A program made the position numbers and the translations under genes. Of a stretch of 64,000 bases of DNA, positions 43,018 through 52,341 are shown piece after piece (positions within the stretch are counted from its first letter, which is position 1; every line of letters starts with the position of its first letter). The stretch is from an uncultured Dorea sp. (lineage in GTDB: Bacteria; Bacillota; Clostridia; Lachnospirales; Lachnospiraceae): positions 1-64,000 of the forward strand of contig CAMSTW010000009.1 in NCBI GenBank assembly GCA_947063855.1. Direction: 5' to 3'. The notes below the pieces were generated by a model. The model did no database searches. It had not been told where the DNA came from and saw nothing but the letters and a program-made list of their open reading frames with translations.

Positions 43018-43599
43018 TCATTTTCCCATCATCTGCAATGGAATATCTTTATGAAATACCACGCCTTTTATGCCAAGTTGTATTGCGGTTTCGACATTTT
43101 CCGGCCTGTCATCATAGAAAACAGACTCATGGGGATCGATCTGATAACGCTTTAGCAGGGTACGGTAAATCTCCTCCTGCGGCTTGACGCACTTTACTTC
43201 ATAAGAGAAGATTCCGCCGTCGAAGGAATTGATAAAGCTTAATTTGTCCCTGGTCTTCTGGTGCAGTTCGCGGGAATAATTGGACAGATAATATAATCTG
43301 TATCCAAGGCTGCGAAAATACGCAAGCCACTCCTCCGTATAGGAAAGTGGTACGATGGTTCCTTCAAAACCGGCGAATACCTCGCGGATCTGCGGTTCCA
43401 GGTCGGGCGCATTTTCAATAAAAAGCCCTAACCATTCCCCGGTTGAGATGCGTCCGATATCACCTTCCAGCCAGTCCTCATTGCGAAACACAGCATCCGC
43501 AATCCTCTCGTATATCTCTTCTGTATAGCCGAATGTACGCAGATAACCTGCCCAGTCGTAACCGACCAGTACATTTCCGAGGTCAAATATTACATTCAT
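43018..43599 (-). CDS. HAD-superfamily hydrolase, HAD-IA type
   Basis: This 193-aa hydrolase begins NVIFDLGNVLVGYDW with the first Asp of the DxG motif; LYYLSNYSRE and VKCVKPQEEIY supply motif II and the Lys. DDRPENVETA is motif III. The DLGNVL variant groups it with epoxide-hydrolase-N/yihX-like phosphatases acting on sugar phosphates. It overlaps the ybaK-like gene by 4 bp. Confidence 0.88.
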   Translation of the reverse strand: MNVIFDLGNVLVGYDWAGYLRTFGYTEEIYERIADAVFRNEDWLEGDIGRISTGEWLGLFIENAPDLEPQIREVFAGFEGTIVPLSYTEEWLAYFRSLGYRLYYLSNYSRELHQKTRDKLSFINSFDGGIFSYEVKCVKPQEEIYRTLLKRYQIDPHESVFYDDRPENVETAIQLGIKGVVFHKDIPLQMMGK

Positions 43600-44096
43600 T
43601 GGTCTTCCCTTTCTGATTCATGGATTACATCCGCAAAATCGGCGTTCGCCGCTTTCCTGAGATCCTCCGGCGCAAGTTTCAGCTGCATCCCAAGCCTCCC
43701 GCCGCTGACATGCATATACTTAAGCTCTTTTGCCGCCTTATGGATGACCGTTGGATACTGCTTCTTCATGCCGATGGCCGTACAGCCGCCCCGCACATAG
43801 CCGGTAACTTTGGTCAACTCCTTAAGGTGCAGCATCTCCAGGGACTTCTCGCCCACTACCTTCGCCGCCTTTTTAAAATCAATCTCTTCCTCGATTGGAA
43901 TCACGAATACATAGTGCTGGCCTGATCTCCCGGTTGTCACCAGGGTCTTGTAGACCAGCGCGTGGTCGTAGCCCAACTGGTCGGCGGTCTGTAAGCCGTC
44001 GACGAAATCACTGCATTCGTATTCTTCATATTCATACGGAATCTTCTGCCGGTCCAGGATCCGCATGGCATTGGTTTTTACTTCTTTCTTACTCAT
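43596..44096 (-). CDS. ybaK: YbaK-type Cys-tRNA(Pro) deacylase
   Basis: This 166-aa YbaK/ProX-domain protein has DQLGYDHALVYKTLVTTG, the GYVRGGCTAIGMKKQYPTVI block with the substrate Cys/Gly, and a C-terminal VSGGRLGMQLKLAPEDL. It hydrolyses Cys mischarged on tRNA-Pro. Full length; overlaps the HAD gene downstream. Confidence 0.92.
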   Translation of the reverse strand: MSKKEVKTNAMRILDRQKIPYEYEEYECSDFVDGLQTADQLGYDHALVYKTLVTTGRSGQHYVFVIPIEEEIDFKKAAKVVGEKSLEMLHLKELTKVTGYVRGGCTAIGMKKQYPTVIHKAAKELKYMHVSGGRLGMQLKLAPEDLRKAANADFADVIHESEREDQ

Positions 44097-44144
44097 GATA
44101 AAACTCCCATTCTGAATAGAAAACGCATTCCTGCTTCTTTCTGA

Positions 44145-44864
44145 TTATAATTTCCCAAGAGAAATGAATCTGCCGGAAGCTTCGGTCCCTTTCGGCGTCC
44201 TTGCATACATATCGATACGGTGGTAATGAAAAGGAACACGCCCAGGATCCTCTTTGATAAACTCTGTGAAAGCCCTCATTACAAGGTCTGGTTTGAGATT
44301 CTGTTCACTTCCGGCGGCAAGGAACAGATAGATTCCCTCATCTTCCATGCGCATCTGGTAGATCATTGGTTTGATGTCGACCTCAGCTTCGCTTCGCTTA
44401 GTCTTTTTTAGGACCACTATGCTCTTCTGATTCAAGAACTCTTCGATCTTTGCCTCCCAGGAGTCTGGAAACGTCCTGGTTACATTGGCGGATCTGGCGG
44501 ATACAAGAAGTGTGACACGGTAACTTGCGGCGGCGACGATGGTCATGCCGCTGCTCTTCTTGTCATCTGGTATCCGGTTAAACCCGACGACCTCCATCCC
44601 CTCTGCCATCACGTCGTTCAATTGCCTGACCGCCCGGGCGGGATCAATGTCTTCCTTAAGTTCGATATCCAGATATTCTCCGTCGCTGGTAACGCCCACG
44701 CCAAGCGGCTGGGCAAAGGACATGATCATATGCGGGCTGTAGCCACCTGTAAAGGCAATGGGAATCCCTGCCCGGCGCATGGCTTTCTGGAAGTAACGCA
44801 TCACATCCAGATGCCCGATGAACCGCATCACGCCGTATTTGCGGAATTTAATTCGTGCCTTCAC
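44145..44864 (-). CDS. TIGR03936-type (DUF2344) radical-SAM-associated protein
   Basis: This 239-aa DUF2344 protein begins KARIKFRKYGVMRFIGHLDVMRYFQKAMRRAGIPIAFTGGYSPHMIMSFAQPLGVGVTSDGEYLDIEL. It works in a pair with the upstream B12-binding radical SAM protein, sometimes as one fused gene. GAGGAGGTG points to GTG 44864 as start, 30 bp after the ORF-track start, overlapping the upstream gene by 17 bp. Confidence 0.93.
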   Translation of the reverse strand: MKARIKFRKYGVMRFIGHLDVMRYFQKAMRRAGIPIAFTGGYSPHMIMSFAQPLGVGVTSDGEYLDIELKEDIDPARAVRQLNDVMAEGMEVVGFNRIPDDKKSSGMTIVAAASYRVTLLVSARSANVTRTFPDSWEAKIEEFLNQKSIVVLKKTKRSEAEVDIKPMIYQMRMEDEGIYLFLAAGSEQNLKPDLVMRAFTEFIKEDPGRVPFHYHRIDMYARTPKGTEASGRFISLGKL

Positions 44865-46740
44865 CTTGGCGCACCTCCTCTCTGTCTTCAACACAGACGC
44901 CTCCTTTGTATCTCATGGCGCCGCAGCCGGAGCATTTCTCGCGGCAGTTGGGCGTCACTTCTCCCCGAAGCGCCCTCTGCCACTCCTGATACAGGAATTC
45001 CTTCGTCACTCCGATATCAATGAAATCCCACGGGAAGATCTCGCCCACGTCTCTTTCTCTGAGATTGTAGAAACCGATATCCGTGCCGGTATCTGCAAAT
45101 GCTTTCATCCATTTCTCATTATCAAAATTCTCTGTCCAGGAATCATAGAGACATCCCAGGCGGTACGCCGCGAGAATCACTTCTGCGAGCCGGCGGTCGC
45201 CTCTGGCAAATACTCCTTCTAACACAGTCACTTCTGCATCGTGCCAGTGGTACTTAAGGCTCTTACGGTTGAGCTGTTCCTGGAACTCGTGCTTTACGAC
45301 CGCCGCCCTTGCAATATATTCCTCGTTGCTGTACATCTTCGCCCACTGGAACGGCGTGAAGGGCTTGGGGATGAAGAAAGAGGTACTGGTCGTAATCTGA
45401 CATTTCCCGTTGCGCTCTTCCTTGGGAATCTCGTAGTACCTTCTGGCAATCCTGTCCGCCAGCCGCGGAATCTCCCGCATATCTTCTTCCGTCTCTGTTG
45501 GAAGACCCAGCATAAAGTACAGCTTCACTTTATTCCAACCGCCCGCAAAGGCCTGTCCGGCCCCGTCAAGAATCATCTCTTCCGTAAGGCCCTTGTTGAT
45601 CACATCCCGCATCCTCTGAGACCCGGCCTCCGGTGCGAAGGTCAGGCTGCTCTTGCGGATATCCTGCACCTTCCCCATGACGTCCAGTGAGAATGCATCG
45701 ATCCGAAGAGACGGAAGGCAGATGTTGATCCCGCTGCCTTTGAATTCTTCTATCAGAAATGTCACCAGCTCCTTTAGCTGGCTGTAATCGCTGGAGCTTA
45801 AAGAGCTTAAGGAAATCTCTTCATGCCCGGTATTCTTGAGCATCTGGTAAGCATACTGTTTCAACGTCTCCACATCCCGCTCCCTGGTTGGACGATAGAG
45901 CATCCCCGCCTGACAGAACCGGCATCCCCGGATGCACCCCCGCTGGATCTCCAGAACCACGCGGTCCTGTGTCACCTTGATAAACGGGACAACCGGCGCC
46001 TTGGGATAATAAGTGTGGGTAAGATCCTTTACCATCTGCTTCTTAATTACCTGCTTCGCGTGAGGATTCACGGGCGTGAAGGAGGCGATGGTTCCGTCGT
46101 CCTTGTAGGTTACTTCATAGAAGCCCGGCACGTAGATGCCCTCAATCTGAGCCGCCTTCTCGAGGAAATCCTTCCGCGAGCCTCCTGCTATGCGGTTCTC
46201 CTTATAGGCGTTAAGCAGCTGGTCATAAACAGTCTCTCCGTCCCCGATGTAGAACAGGTCGAAGAATTCTGCCAGCGGTTCCGGATTGGAGGCGCAGGGT
46301 CCTCCGCCGATCACGATGGGGACAGAATCGTCCCGGTCCCGGGCAGAAAGCGGAATCCCGCTTAAGTCCAGAATCTGCAGGATGTTGGTATAGCACATCT
46401 CATATTGGATGGTAATACCCAGGAAATCAAAATCCCGGATCGGATCCTGGGATTCTAAGGCGAACAGCGGGATCTGTTCCTCCCTCATGATCTGATCCAG
46501 ATCTACCCAGGGAGAATAGACCCGCTCGCACCATACGTCCTCACGCCGGTTGAACATATCGTAGAGGATCTGTATGCCAAGGTGGGACATGCCGATCTCG
46601 TATACGTCGGGAAAACACATGGCGAAGCGGATGTCCACCTTTTCCGGGTCTTTCATGACGCTGTTGACCTCGTTCCCGATGTAGCGGGCAGGCTTCTCGA
46701 TTTTTAGTAATATTTCATCATTTAATGCTAGTTTTCTCAT
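44848..46740 (-). CDS. TIGR03960-type B12-binding-like radical SAM protein
   Basis: This 630-aa protein has an N-terminal cobalamin-binding-like domain (residues 30-230, MCFPDVYEIGMSHLGIQILYDMFNRRED) and a radical SAM core. The cluster motif is RGCIRGCRFCQAGMLYRP near residue 278; CNLPSLRIDAF-type strands follow. A C-terminal cluster of cysteines (CREKCSGCGAM) may bind another Fe-S centre. It is paired with the DUF2344 gene. The reaction is not established. Confidence 0.93.
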   Translation of the reverse strand: MRKLALNDEILLKIEKPARYIGNEVNSVMKDPEKVDIRFAMCFPDVYEIGMSHLGIQILYDMFNRREDVWCERVYSPWVDLDQIMREEQIPLFALESQDPIRDFDFLGITIQYEMCYTNILQILDLSGIPLSARDRDDSVPIVIGGGPCASNPEPLAEFFDLFYIGDGETVYDQLLNAYKENRIAGGSRKDFLEKAAQIEGIYVPGFYEVTYKDDGTIASFTPVNPHAKQVIKKQMVKDLTHTYYPKAPVVPFIKVTQDRVVLEIQRGCIRGCRFCQAGMLYRPTRERDVETLKQYAYQMLKNTGHEEISLSSLSSSDYSQLKELVTFLIEEFKGSGINICLPSLRIDAFSLDVMGKVQDIRKSSLTFAPEAGSQRMRDVINKGLTEEMILDGAGQAFAGGWNKVKLYFMLGLPTETEEDMREIPRLADRIARRYYEIPKEERNGKCQITTSTSFFIPKPFTPFQWAKMYSNEEYIARAAVVKHEFQEQLNRKSLKYHWHDAEVTVLEGVFARGDRRLAEVILAAYRLGCLYDSWTENFDNEKWMKAFADTGTDIGFYNLRERDVGEIFPWDFIDIGVTKEFLYQEWQRALRGEVTPNCREKCSGCGAMRYKGGVCVEDREEVRQGEGTN

Positions 46741-46943
46741 AGGTTTCCTTTCGGTTTTTATATATTTTTATCATCTGGCTTTTATTTATTTTCTGCCAGC
46801 ATGACCCTCAGCCTTCTCCCGCTGAGTCAGATACAATTCTACACCACCGCCTCAATAATAGTCTTTCCTTCTGCACTGATTCGATTATACCTGATTCTCA
46901 TTCAAGAAACAATCCCGATCAGAATTTTTTCCGCCATCGGCCC

Positions 46944-46972
46944 ATAAAAACAGGAGCAGAATATCTGCTCCC
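46944..46972 (-). terminator. Rho-independent terminator of the molybdopterin oxidoreductase gene
   Basis: On the minus strand, GGAGCAG-ATATT-CTGCTCC is a 7-bp GC-rich stem followed by TGTTTTTA, just after the stop at 46986. It is a textbook intrinsic terminator. The rest of the gap 46741-46943 shows nothing I can name. Confidence 0.8.
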
Positions 46973-46985
46973 ATACTGTGAATGA

Positions 46986-49073
46986 TTATTCTGCCTTTTG
47001 AACCCTGCACGGAACAGACTTCATTGCAGTGAACCCGGTCACCGGATCATTGTAGTCAAGGCTCGTGAGTTCGTTCACATTCCCGATCCTCCAGGCTTCC
47101 GGCATATATGCGCTGCCCCCGCCATGTGGAATATGGATACAATACCGCGCCATACCGCATATGCGTGTCTTGAACTTCCCTGTGCCAAAAGGCGTCGTAA
47201 CCTGCGCCCAGTCTCCGTCGGCGATGCCAAGGTCTTGGGCATCCTCCGCCGCCAGGTCCATGTACGGATAAGGCTCTGCCTTCGCAACTCCCGGAAGATT
47301 CGCTCCAAACACGCCCATTCTGTGCTGGCTTCGGGCTCCTGTAGTCATGGTAAACGGGAATTCGGGCCTGTTAAGCTCCGGAATAGAACGGATATCCCGG
47401 TATTCCGGGTATGGCGTGAATCCATTCTCCTTAAGAAGGACGGAACAGATCTCGAACTTGCCGGAAGGCGTCGGGAAACCAGGCTGTCCGTCGGCCCGAA
47501 GTTCTCCGGTCTTATACTTCTGATAGACTCTTATCGGCTGCTTTCCTCCCGTTCTGAAATCTCCCGCATAGGGCGGCAGCATCTCGCAAAGCCAGTCCTT
47601 CAGTTCCTCCACTGTTCCCGGATAATCGTCTCCCACGCCCAGCTTCTTTGCGATGCCGGACAGAATCAGTACGTCATCCCGGCTCTCTCCCACCGGTTCG
47701 ATCACCGGTTCGATCAATGTAACCTTTCCGTCTGCTCCCATGACCGGCTTGTAGGTCTCGAACTGCGTGCATGCAGGGAATATGACATCCGCGTACCGGG
47801 AGTCCTCCGTAGGATAACGATCCAGGACGATGAAGCATTCCAGCTTCTCATACACCTTACGCCACTTCCGGCTGTCCGGGAATGTCAGTACCGGCGAGCC
47901 GCCTGCAAGGATCAGGCCCCGCACAGGATAGGGATCGTCTTCAAGGACCGCCTTTGGAAAACGGCAGAACTGCCCGCCGCCCATAAACTGGTAGAACACA
48001 GGAAATTCGCCGGCGCCGATGGGTTTATTCTCGGTCGGCAGTTCCTTTGGCCGGAAGGTGGGTACATGCCTGCAGTTCAGATAGATCCCGCCCTCCACGT
48101 CGAGTTTCCCGGTGATTGCCCAGAGTGTAAAGATCGCCCGGTTATTCTGGATCGCACTGAGCTGATACTCAAGGCCTGTATAGGCGACCAAGGAAATCTT
48201 CTCCGTGGAACAGAAGATATCTGTCAGCTCCCGGATGGTCTCCTTGGATACCCCGCACCAGGCAGAGAGTTGCTCCATGGTCAGGGTGTCAAGATATGTC
48301 CGCAGCTCTTCAAATCCCCATGTATAATCACGGACAAATTCTTCGTCATACCGTCCGCTGCCTATGATGAGTTTGAGCATGGCAAGAGCCAGCGCTCCGT
48401 CGGATCCGGGAATCACAGGCACCCACACATCCGCCAGTTCTCCGATCCCGCTCCGGCGCGGGTCAATCACAACCAGTCTGGCTCCTCTTTCCTTCGCCGC
48501 TTTGATGCTCTTGATCATCATCTGCGGGCCGTCGTCTGTCACAGGATTCTTCCCCCATGCGAAGATATAGTCGCTGTTGGGGATATCCTGAACCATCATA
48601 CGGGTATTCAGCCCCGATGTGGTAACCGGAGTCACCGTACTGGACGCCATATTACAGATAGACGACGCGTTAAAGTCATTGGGTGAACCCAGACGCTTCA
48701 TAAGGCAGGGCTTCTGTCCGTTTGACAAGATCCTGCCAACGGGCATGCCCAGAACGCCTCTCCCCAGATAAGAGGCCATGGATCGGGCGCCGTATCGATC
48801 CATAGTCTTACGGATCAATTCCGCCGCATACGCAACTGCCTCGTCAAAGGAGGCACGACGGAACTTCCCCTCTCCTTTCCTGCCGTCGCGGATCAGCGGA
48901 TATGTCAGACGGTCTTCACTGTACAAAAGCTCCGGTGTAAGCGCCCCTCTCAGGCACAGCCTTCCCTTTGGCGAAGTCTGATCCGGCTGTACCCTGATAA
49001 TCTTCCCTTCTTCTACCGTGACATTCACCTGACATCCGCCCTGGCACATACCACAGACTCTGTTCACTGTCAT
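46986..49073 (-). CDS. Molybdopterin oxidoreductase of the DMSO-reductase superfamily
   Basis: This 695-aa protein starts with a [4Fe-4S] site CGMCQGGC...RLCLRG (C-x2-C-x3-C-x26-C). The bis-MGD binding core follows, with a probable Mo-ligand Cys in FNASSICNMASS. Later blocks are DYIFAWGKNPVTDDGPQ, LVVIDPRRSGIGELAD and the C-terminal TGARSQHRMGVFGANLPG. The family covers reductases for sulfur, nitrogen and arsenic compounds and formate dehydrogenase. No Fe-S or membrane subunit is adjacent. ATG 49073 has AAGGAG, so the 42 upstream residues of the ORF track are dropped. No twin-arginine signal is seen, so it is likely cytoplasmic. Confidence 0.88.
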   Translation of the reverse strand: MTVNRVCGMCQGGCQVNVTVEEGKIIRVQPDQTSPKGRLCLRGALTPELLYSEDRLTYPLIRDGRKGEGKFRRASFDEAVAYAAELIRKTMDRYGARSMASYLGRGVLGMPVGRILSNGQKPCLMKRLGSPNDFNASSICNMASSTVTPVTTSGLNTRMMVQDIPNSDYIFAWGKNPVTDDGPQMMIKSIKAAKERGARLVVIDPRRSGIGELADVWVPVIPGSDGALALAMLKLIIGSGRYDEEFVRDYTWGFEELRTYLDTLTMEQLSAWCGVSKETIRELTDIFCSTEKISLVAYTGLEYQLSAIQNNRAIFTLWAITGKLDVEGGIYLNCRHVPTFRPKELPTENKPIGAGEFPVFYQFMGGGQFCRFPKAVLEDDPYPVRGLILAGGSPVLTFPDSRKWRKVYEKLECFIVLDRYPTEDSRYADVIFPACTQFETYKPVMGADGKVTLIEPVIEPVGESRDDVLILSGIAKKLGVGDDYPGTVEELKDWLCEMLPPYAGDFRTGGKQPIRVYQKYKTGELRADGQPGFPTPSGKFEICSVLLKENGFTPYPEYRDIRSIPELNRPEFPFTMTTGARSQHRMGVFGANLPGVAKAEPYPYMDLAAEDAQDLGIADGDWAQVTTPFGTGKFKTRICGMARYCIHIPHGGGSAYMPEAWRIGNVNELTSLDYNDPVTGFTAMKSVPCRVQKAE

Positions 49074-49243
49074 ATACTTTCTCCTTTTCTTATCCCGATG
49101 TACTCTTTTTATTCCTCTCAGACCACAATACCGTCTCCCGGAACATATTTCCATCTGTATTATATACTCAGTGTAGCCCCTGTGTTTTGCCAAGTCCAAT
49201 TGAAAATTTTTATAAAACTTATTAATGAATTCAATAAGAAACG

Positions 49244-50593
49244 TTATCTGTTCTGTTCAAAAAAGGCGTCTATCTTCTGCTTGATCTCCGCAGGCTTCAG
49301 ATACTTGGCCAGATATCCGTCCGGTCTTAAGGACACCAGCGTTCTGACCGTGTCCGGATCCGTCCTTCCGGTCAGGAAGATTACCGGAATCCCTTCAAAA
49401 GTCTTCTCGGAACGTATCATCTCCAGTACCTGCTTGCCGTCGCAGACCGGCATCTCATAATCCAGAAGAACCAGATCCGGCATGTCCAGAATGAGACAGC
49501 GGATTGCCGCCGTTCCCGAAGATGCAAGTGTCACGTCATAATCCTCGGCCAGAAGAAGCTTGATGCCCTCCCGCACGGTTAAAGAATCGTCCACCACAAG
49601 CACCTTAGGTTTTGGCTCTTCCTCTCTCTTCTTGAGATAATTCTCGACCTCCGCCATGGCGTTATCCACATTGATCGGGGTCGCAGAACCCTTCTTAAGC
49701 AGATGCGGCGCAATCGTACAATATGCAAAATATCCCTCGCCAGTATCCAGAAGCAGACTGACCTGCAGCTTCTCTTTCTCGAATACATTATGGAACTGCT
49801 CATATGTAAGAAGGTTCTCTTCCTTCAGTTCGTACCCATCCATCTCGGGCAGGTGCTCCATGATGCGCCCAACGAACTGGCGCGCCGTATATCTTGCAGT
49901 GTTCATCAGCATGGCGTCAAGCTTATTCGTCTTGATCCCCATGGCCTTACCGACCGTGTTGATCAGAAGCCTCTCTTCAAAAACCAGGAACACCTCGCAC
50001 TTCTCTTCCCCCTGATTCGTGCCATAGACCAGACGGTAGTAGATTCCTCTTCCGAACTTCTCGCCGCCGTATGTCTCGCTGATGATGTGTGACTCCAGCC
50101 GGAACAGATCGTACACTAACTGGACGATGACCTGCTTGACAGACTCAAGCTCCTTACCGGGCAGAAGATCCTGCCATCTGCACGCGCTTGCTCCTGTAAT
50201 CGCCCGGTCCTCCGTCATCGTATGTCCCATCAGCCATCCCGCACAGACGCCGAGAAAATGCTCTACCGAATTCTCGCAGTAACCGGTCTGCTCAAGCTCT
50301 CTCTCAAGTGATGGAAGTGTCTTTTCACGGAATTCCCGGTGGAGACGCTTATGTGTATCCAGACCCTCGTAACGGATAGACGCCATGTATTCTTCTTCCT
50401 CGGAAAAATGCTTCATGGCATGGTCTTTGAAGAACTTAATCCCCTCCTGACACGCCCACTGACGCTTATCCTTCTCGCCGCCGAACCGGAACAGCTTGTT
50501 AATAATCTTAAACAGCCGCTGATGCTCCTTATCAATGATATCAACCCCCACATTGTATTCATCTTTCCACATTAATTGAAATTGGTGCTCCAC
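49244..50593 (-). CDS. Bacteriohemerythrin / CheX-like / response-regulator receiver fusion
   Basis: Residues 1-135 form a bacteriohemerythrin with the diiron ligands in VDIIDKEHQRLF, HAMKHFSEEEEYM, HKRLHREF and HTMTED. The middle (about 150-320) resembles CheX-type phosphatase domains (GKAMGIKTNKLDAMLMNTARYTARQFVGRIMEHLPEM). The C-terminal 125 residues are a receiver domain (VLVVDDSLTVREGIKLLL, phospho-acceptor Asp in LVLLDYEMPVCDG, Lys in YLAKYLKP). This suggests O2 or NO sensing coupled to phospho-signalling. No chemotaxis gene is near. Confidence 0.85.
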   Translation of the reverse strand: MEHQFQLMWKDEYNVGVDIIDKEHQRLFKIINKLFRFGGEKDKRQWACQEGIKFFKDHAMKHFSEEEEYMASIRYEGLDTHKRLHREFREKTLPSLERELEQTGYCENSVEHFLGVCAGWLMGHTMTEDRAITGASACRWQDLLPGKELESVKQVIVQLVYDLFRLESHIISETYGGEKFGRGIYYRLVYGTNQGEEKCEVFLVFEERLLINTVGKAMGIKTNKLDAMLMNTARYTARQFVGRIMEHLPEMDGYELKEENLLTYEQFHNVFEKEKLQVSLLLDTGEGYFAYCTIAPHLLKKGSATPINVDNAMAEVENYLKKREEEPKPKVLVVDDSLTVREGIKLLLAEDYDVTLASSGTAAIRCLILDMPDLVLLDYEMPVCDGKQVLEMIRSEKTFEGIPVIFLTGRTDPDTVRTLVSLRPDGYLAKYLKPAEIKQKIDAFFEQNR

Positions 50594-50682
50594 TTGTCAT
50601 CCTCCTCGTTCAAAATCTGATTCCATATGAATCCGTCTTAATTTTGAAATAACAGTCTCAACAAATAAACATTTGTTTGCTA

Positions 50683-50991
50683 TTATAGTTCCTTCCATAC
50701 CTCGGCAATATCCACATCATATGTAATCTCATCCACGATACGCCTGCTGTCTACCTGCCCCACTTCACTGCCCTGTTTATCCATGGACACAAATGCCGCG
50801 AACAGAAGCAGACACAGAAACAGACGGATGCCAAAGGTCCCCGCCGCCGGAAGCTGCTCCTCTCCGCTAATCTGCCGGTACGCCGCGCCGTATCTGGGAT
50901 GGACTGCCGGAACCGTGCGCTTCTCGCCATACATTTCCCGGGTCTGCTCTAACAGCTTACGCCGCCTCTCCTCTGAATTATTCACGTTCAT
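50683..50991 (-). CDS. Small single-pass membrane protein of unknown function
   Basis: This protein of about 100 aa has an Arg/Lys-rich cytoplasmic start (SEERRRKLLEQTREMYGEKR), one hydrophobic helix (FGIRLFLCLLLFAAFVSM) and a short acidic outer tail (SEVGQVDSRRIVDEITYDVDIAEVWKEL). The start is uncertain: AGAGGTG abuts ATG 50991, and GTG 50985 has the better spacing. It sits after the his operon and may be its last gene. I do not recognise it. Confidence 0.5.
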   Translation of the reverse strand: MNVNNSEERRRKLLEQTREMYGEKRTVPAVHPRYGAAYRQISGEEQLPAAGTFGIRLFLCLLLFAAFVSMDKQGSEVGQVDSRRIVDEITYDVDIAEVWKEL

Positions 50992-51022
50992 CACCTCTGG
51001 AAAATATATGCGGCAGGTATCC

Positions 51023-51040
51023 CGGATATACCTATATCCG
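51023..51040 (-). other. Hairpin directly after the hisIE stop
   Basis: CGGATATA and TATATCCG form an 8-bp stem with a 2-nt loop immediately after the stop codon. No T-run follows, so it may mark an mRNA end or slow decay rather than intrinsic termination. Confidence 0.35.
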
Positions 51041-52324
51041 CTACCGGTCTGCCAGTTCCTTGGTGATATCGTCCCACGTAATCCCTTTGAATACCATCAG
51101 TACCATCACATGATACAGGAAATCCGACAGTTCATACTTCACTTCCTCCGGATTCGTGTTCTTTGCGGCAATCACAATCTCCGTGGCCTCTTCGCCTACC
51201 TTCTTTAAGATCTTGTCGATGCCCTTCTCAAACAGATAGTTGGTATAAGAGCCTTCCTTTGGATTCTTCTTCCGGTCAACGATCGTCTCATATACCGTCT
51301 CAAATACCTGCAGGGGATTCGTCTCATCAAAATCATTTCCGGCCAGATGCTGAAAGAAACAGGTCGGATTGCCGGTATGGCATGCCGCTCCCACCTGATC
51401 CACCTTCGCAAGCAGGGTGTCATTGTCACAGTCCATGGTCAGTGATTTGACATACTGAAAGTGCCCGCTGGTCTCGCCTTTTACCCATAGTTCCTGCCTG
51501 CTGCGGCTATAATAGGTCATCTTACCGGTCTTGATGGTATGATAGAAGGCTTCTCTGTTCATATAGGCCAGCATCAGCACCTCCTGGGTCTTGTAATGCT
51601 GCACGATCACAGGGATCAGCCCCTGGTCGTTGGTCTTGAATTCCGAGAATTCAACCTTACTCTCAAAGGACGTCATATGGATCTCCTTCTGCTCACATTC
51701 TTCCTTAAAAGAGACAAAATCCATGTCCGGCTGGCTTACGAACCTGCCGGATAATCCCCTAACGCCGGAAGATTTCAAGATCTTGAAAAGCTCCGGCCGC
51801 TCCATGGTATCCGTGATCACGACACAGGGAATGGACGTGATATTCGCAACCGAATTCAAATCCAGCCTGTGCATGAAAATAATCTCGCTGCAGCATTCGC
51901 GTATCACGTGCTGATGCTTGAACAGGGCGTCAAAATCATTCAAGGAAACAGCCAGCTTCTCTTTTCCAAACCGTTTGGCGGCGTCTTCGATCAGCTTCAC
52001 ACTGTCCTGCTTGGAGAAATTCAGTATGGCGCGCTTCGAGCCTGCATAGAGTATCTTCTTAATGTCTTCCTGACGCTTTACATTACCGCCGGCAACCATT
52101 GGTATGCGTATCACACGGTTCATCCGTTTCATCAGGTCGATCGCTTCTTCGTGTTCATCGGCATAATCTGACAGGTCAAACACAATCAGCTCATCCGCGC
52201 CGTTGTCGCTGTAACGCTTCGCCAGTTCCACCGCGTCCACGTCAATCACCGTACGGTCGTCAAACCAGCTTACCGCTTTTCCCCCTGCGATAAAGATACA
52301 GGGAATCAACCTCTTATAACTCAT
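51041..52324 (-). CDS. hisIE: HisF-like / HisI / HisE fusion protein
   Basis: Three parts are visible. Residues 1-225 resemble a HisA/HisF barrel ([19 protein letters not shown]...[17 protein letters not shown]...[15 protein letters not shown]), but the catalytic Asp of the IPCLD block is Phe here and the second (AIDAK) reads SLND. The barrel is probably not an active cyclase. Residues 226-330 are HisI ([32 protein letters not shown]). Residues 335-427 are HisE ([26 protein letters not shown]). The second and third steps of histidine synthesis are covered. It lies 17 bp after hisB. Confidence 0.88.
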   Translation of the reverse strand: MSYKRLIPCIFIAGGKAVSWFDDRTVIDVDAVELAKRYSDNGADELIVFDLSDYADEHEEAIDLMKRMNRVIRIPMVAGGNVKRQEDIKKILYAGSKRAILNFSKQDSVKLIEDAAKRFGKEKLAVSLNDFDALFKHQHVIRECCSEIIFMHRLDLNSVANITSIPCVVITDTMERPELFKILKSSGVRGLSGRFVSQPDMDFVSFKEECEQKEIHMTSFESKVEFSEFKTNDQGLIPVIVQHYKTQEVLMLAYMNREAFYHTIKTGKMTYYSRSRQELWVKGETSGHFQYVKSLTMDCDNDTLLAKVDQVGAACHTGNPTCFFQHLAGNDFDETNPLQVFETVYETIVDRKKNPKEGSYTNYLFEKGIDKILKKVGEEATEIVIAAKNTNPEEVKYELSDFLYHVMVLMVFKGITWDDITKELADR

Positions 52325-52341
52325 GATTCATCACATCTCCT

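Noticed and set aside
46998-48686. 562-aa + strand ORF
   Set aside because: It is antisense to the molybdopterin oxidoreductase, has no domain and reflects codon bias of the real gene.
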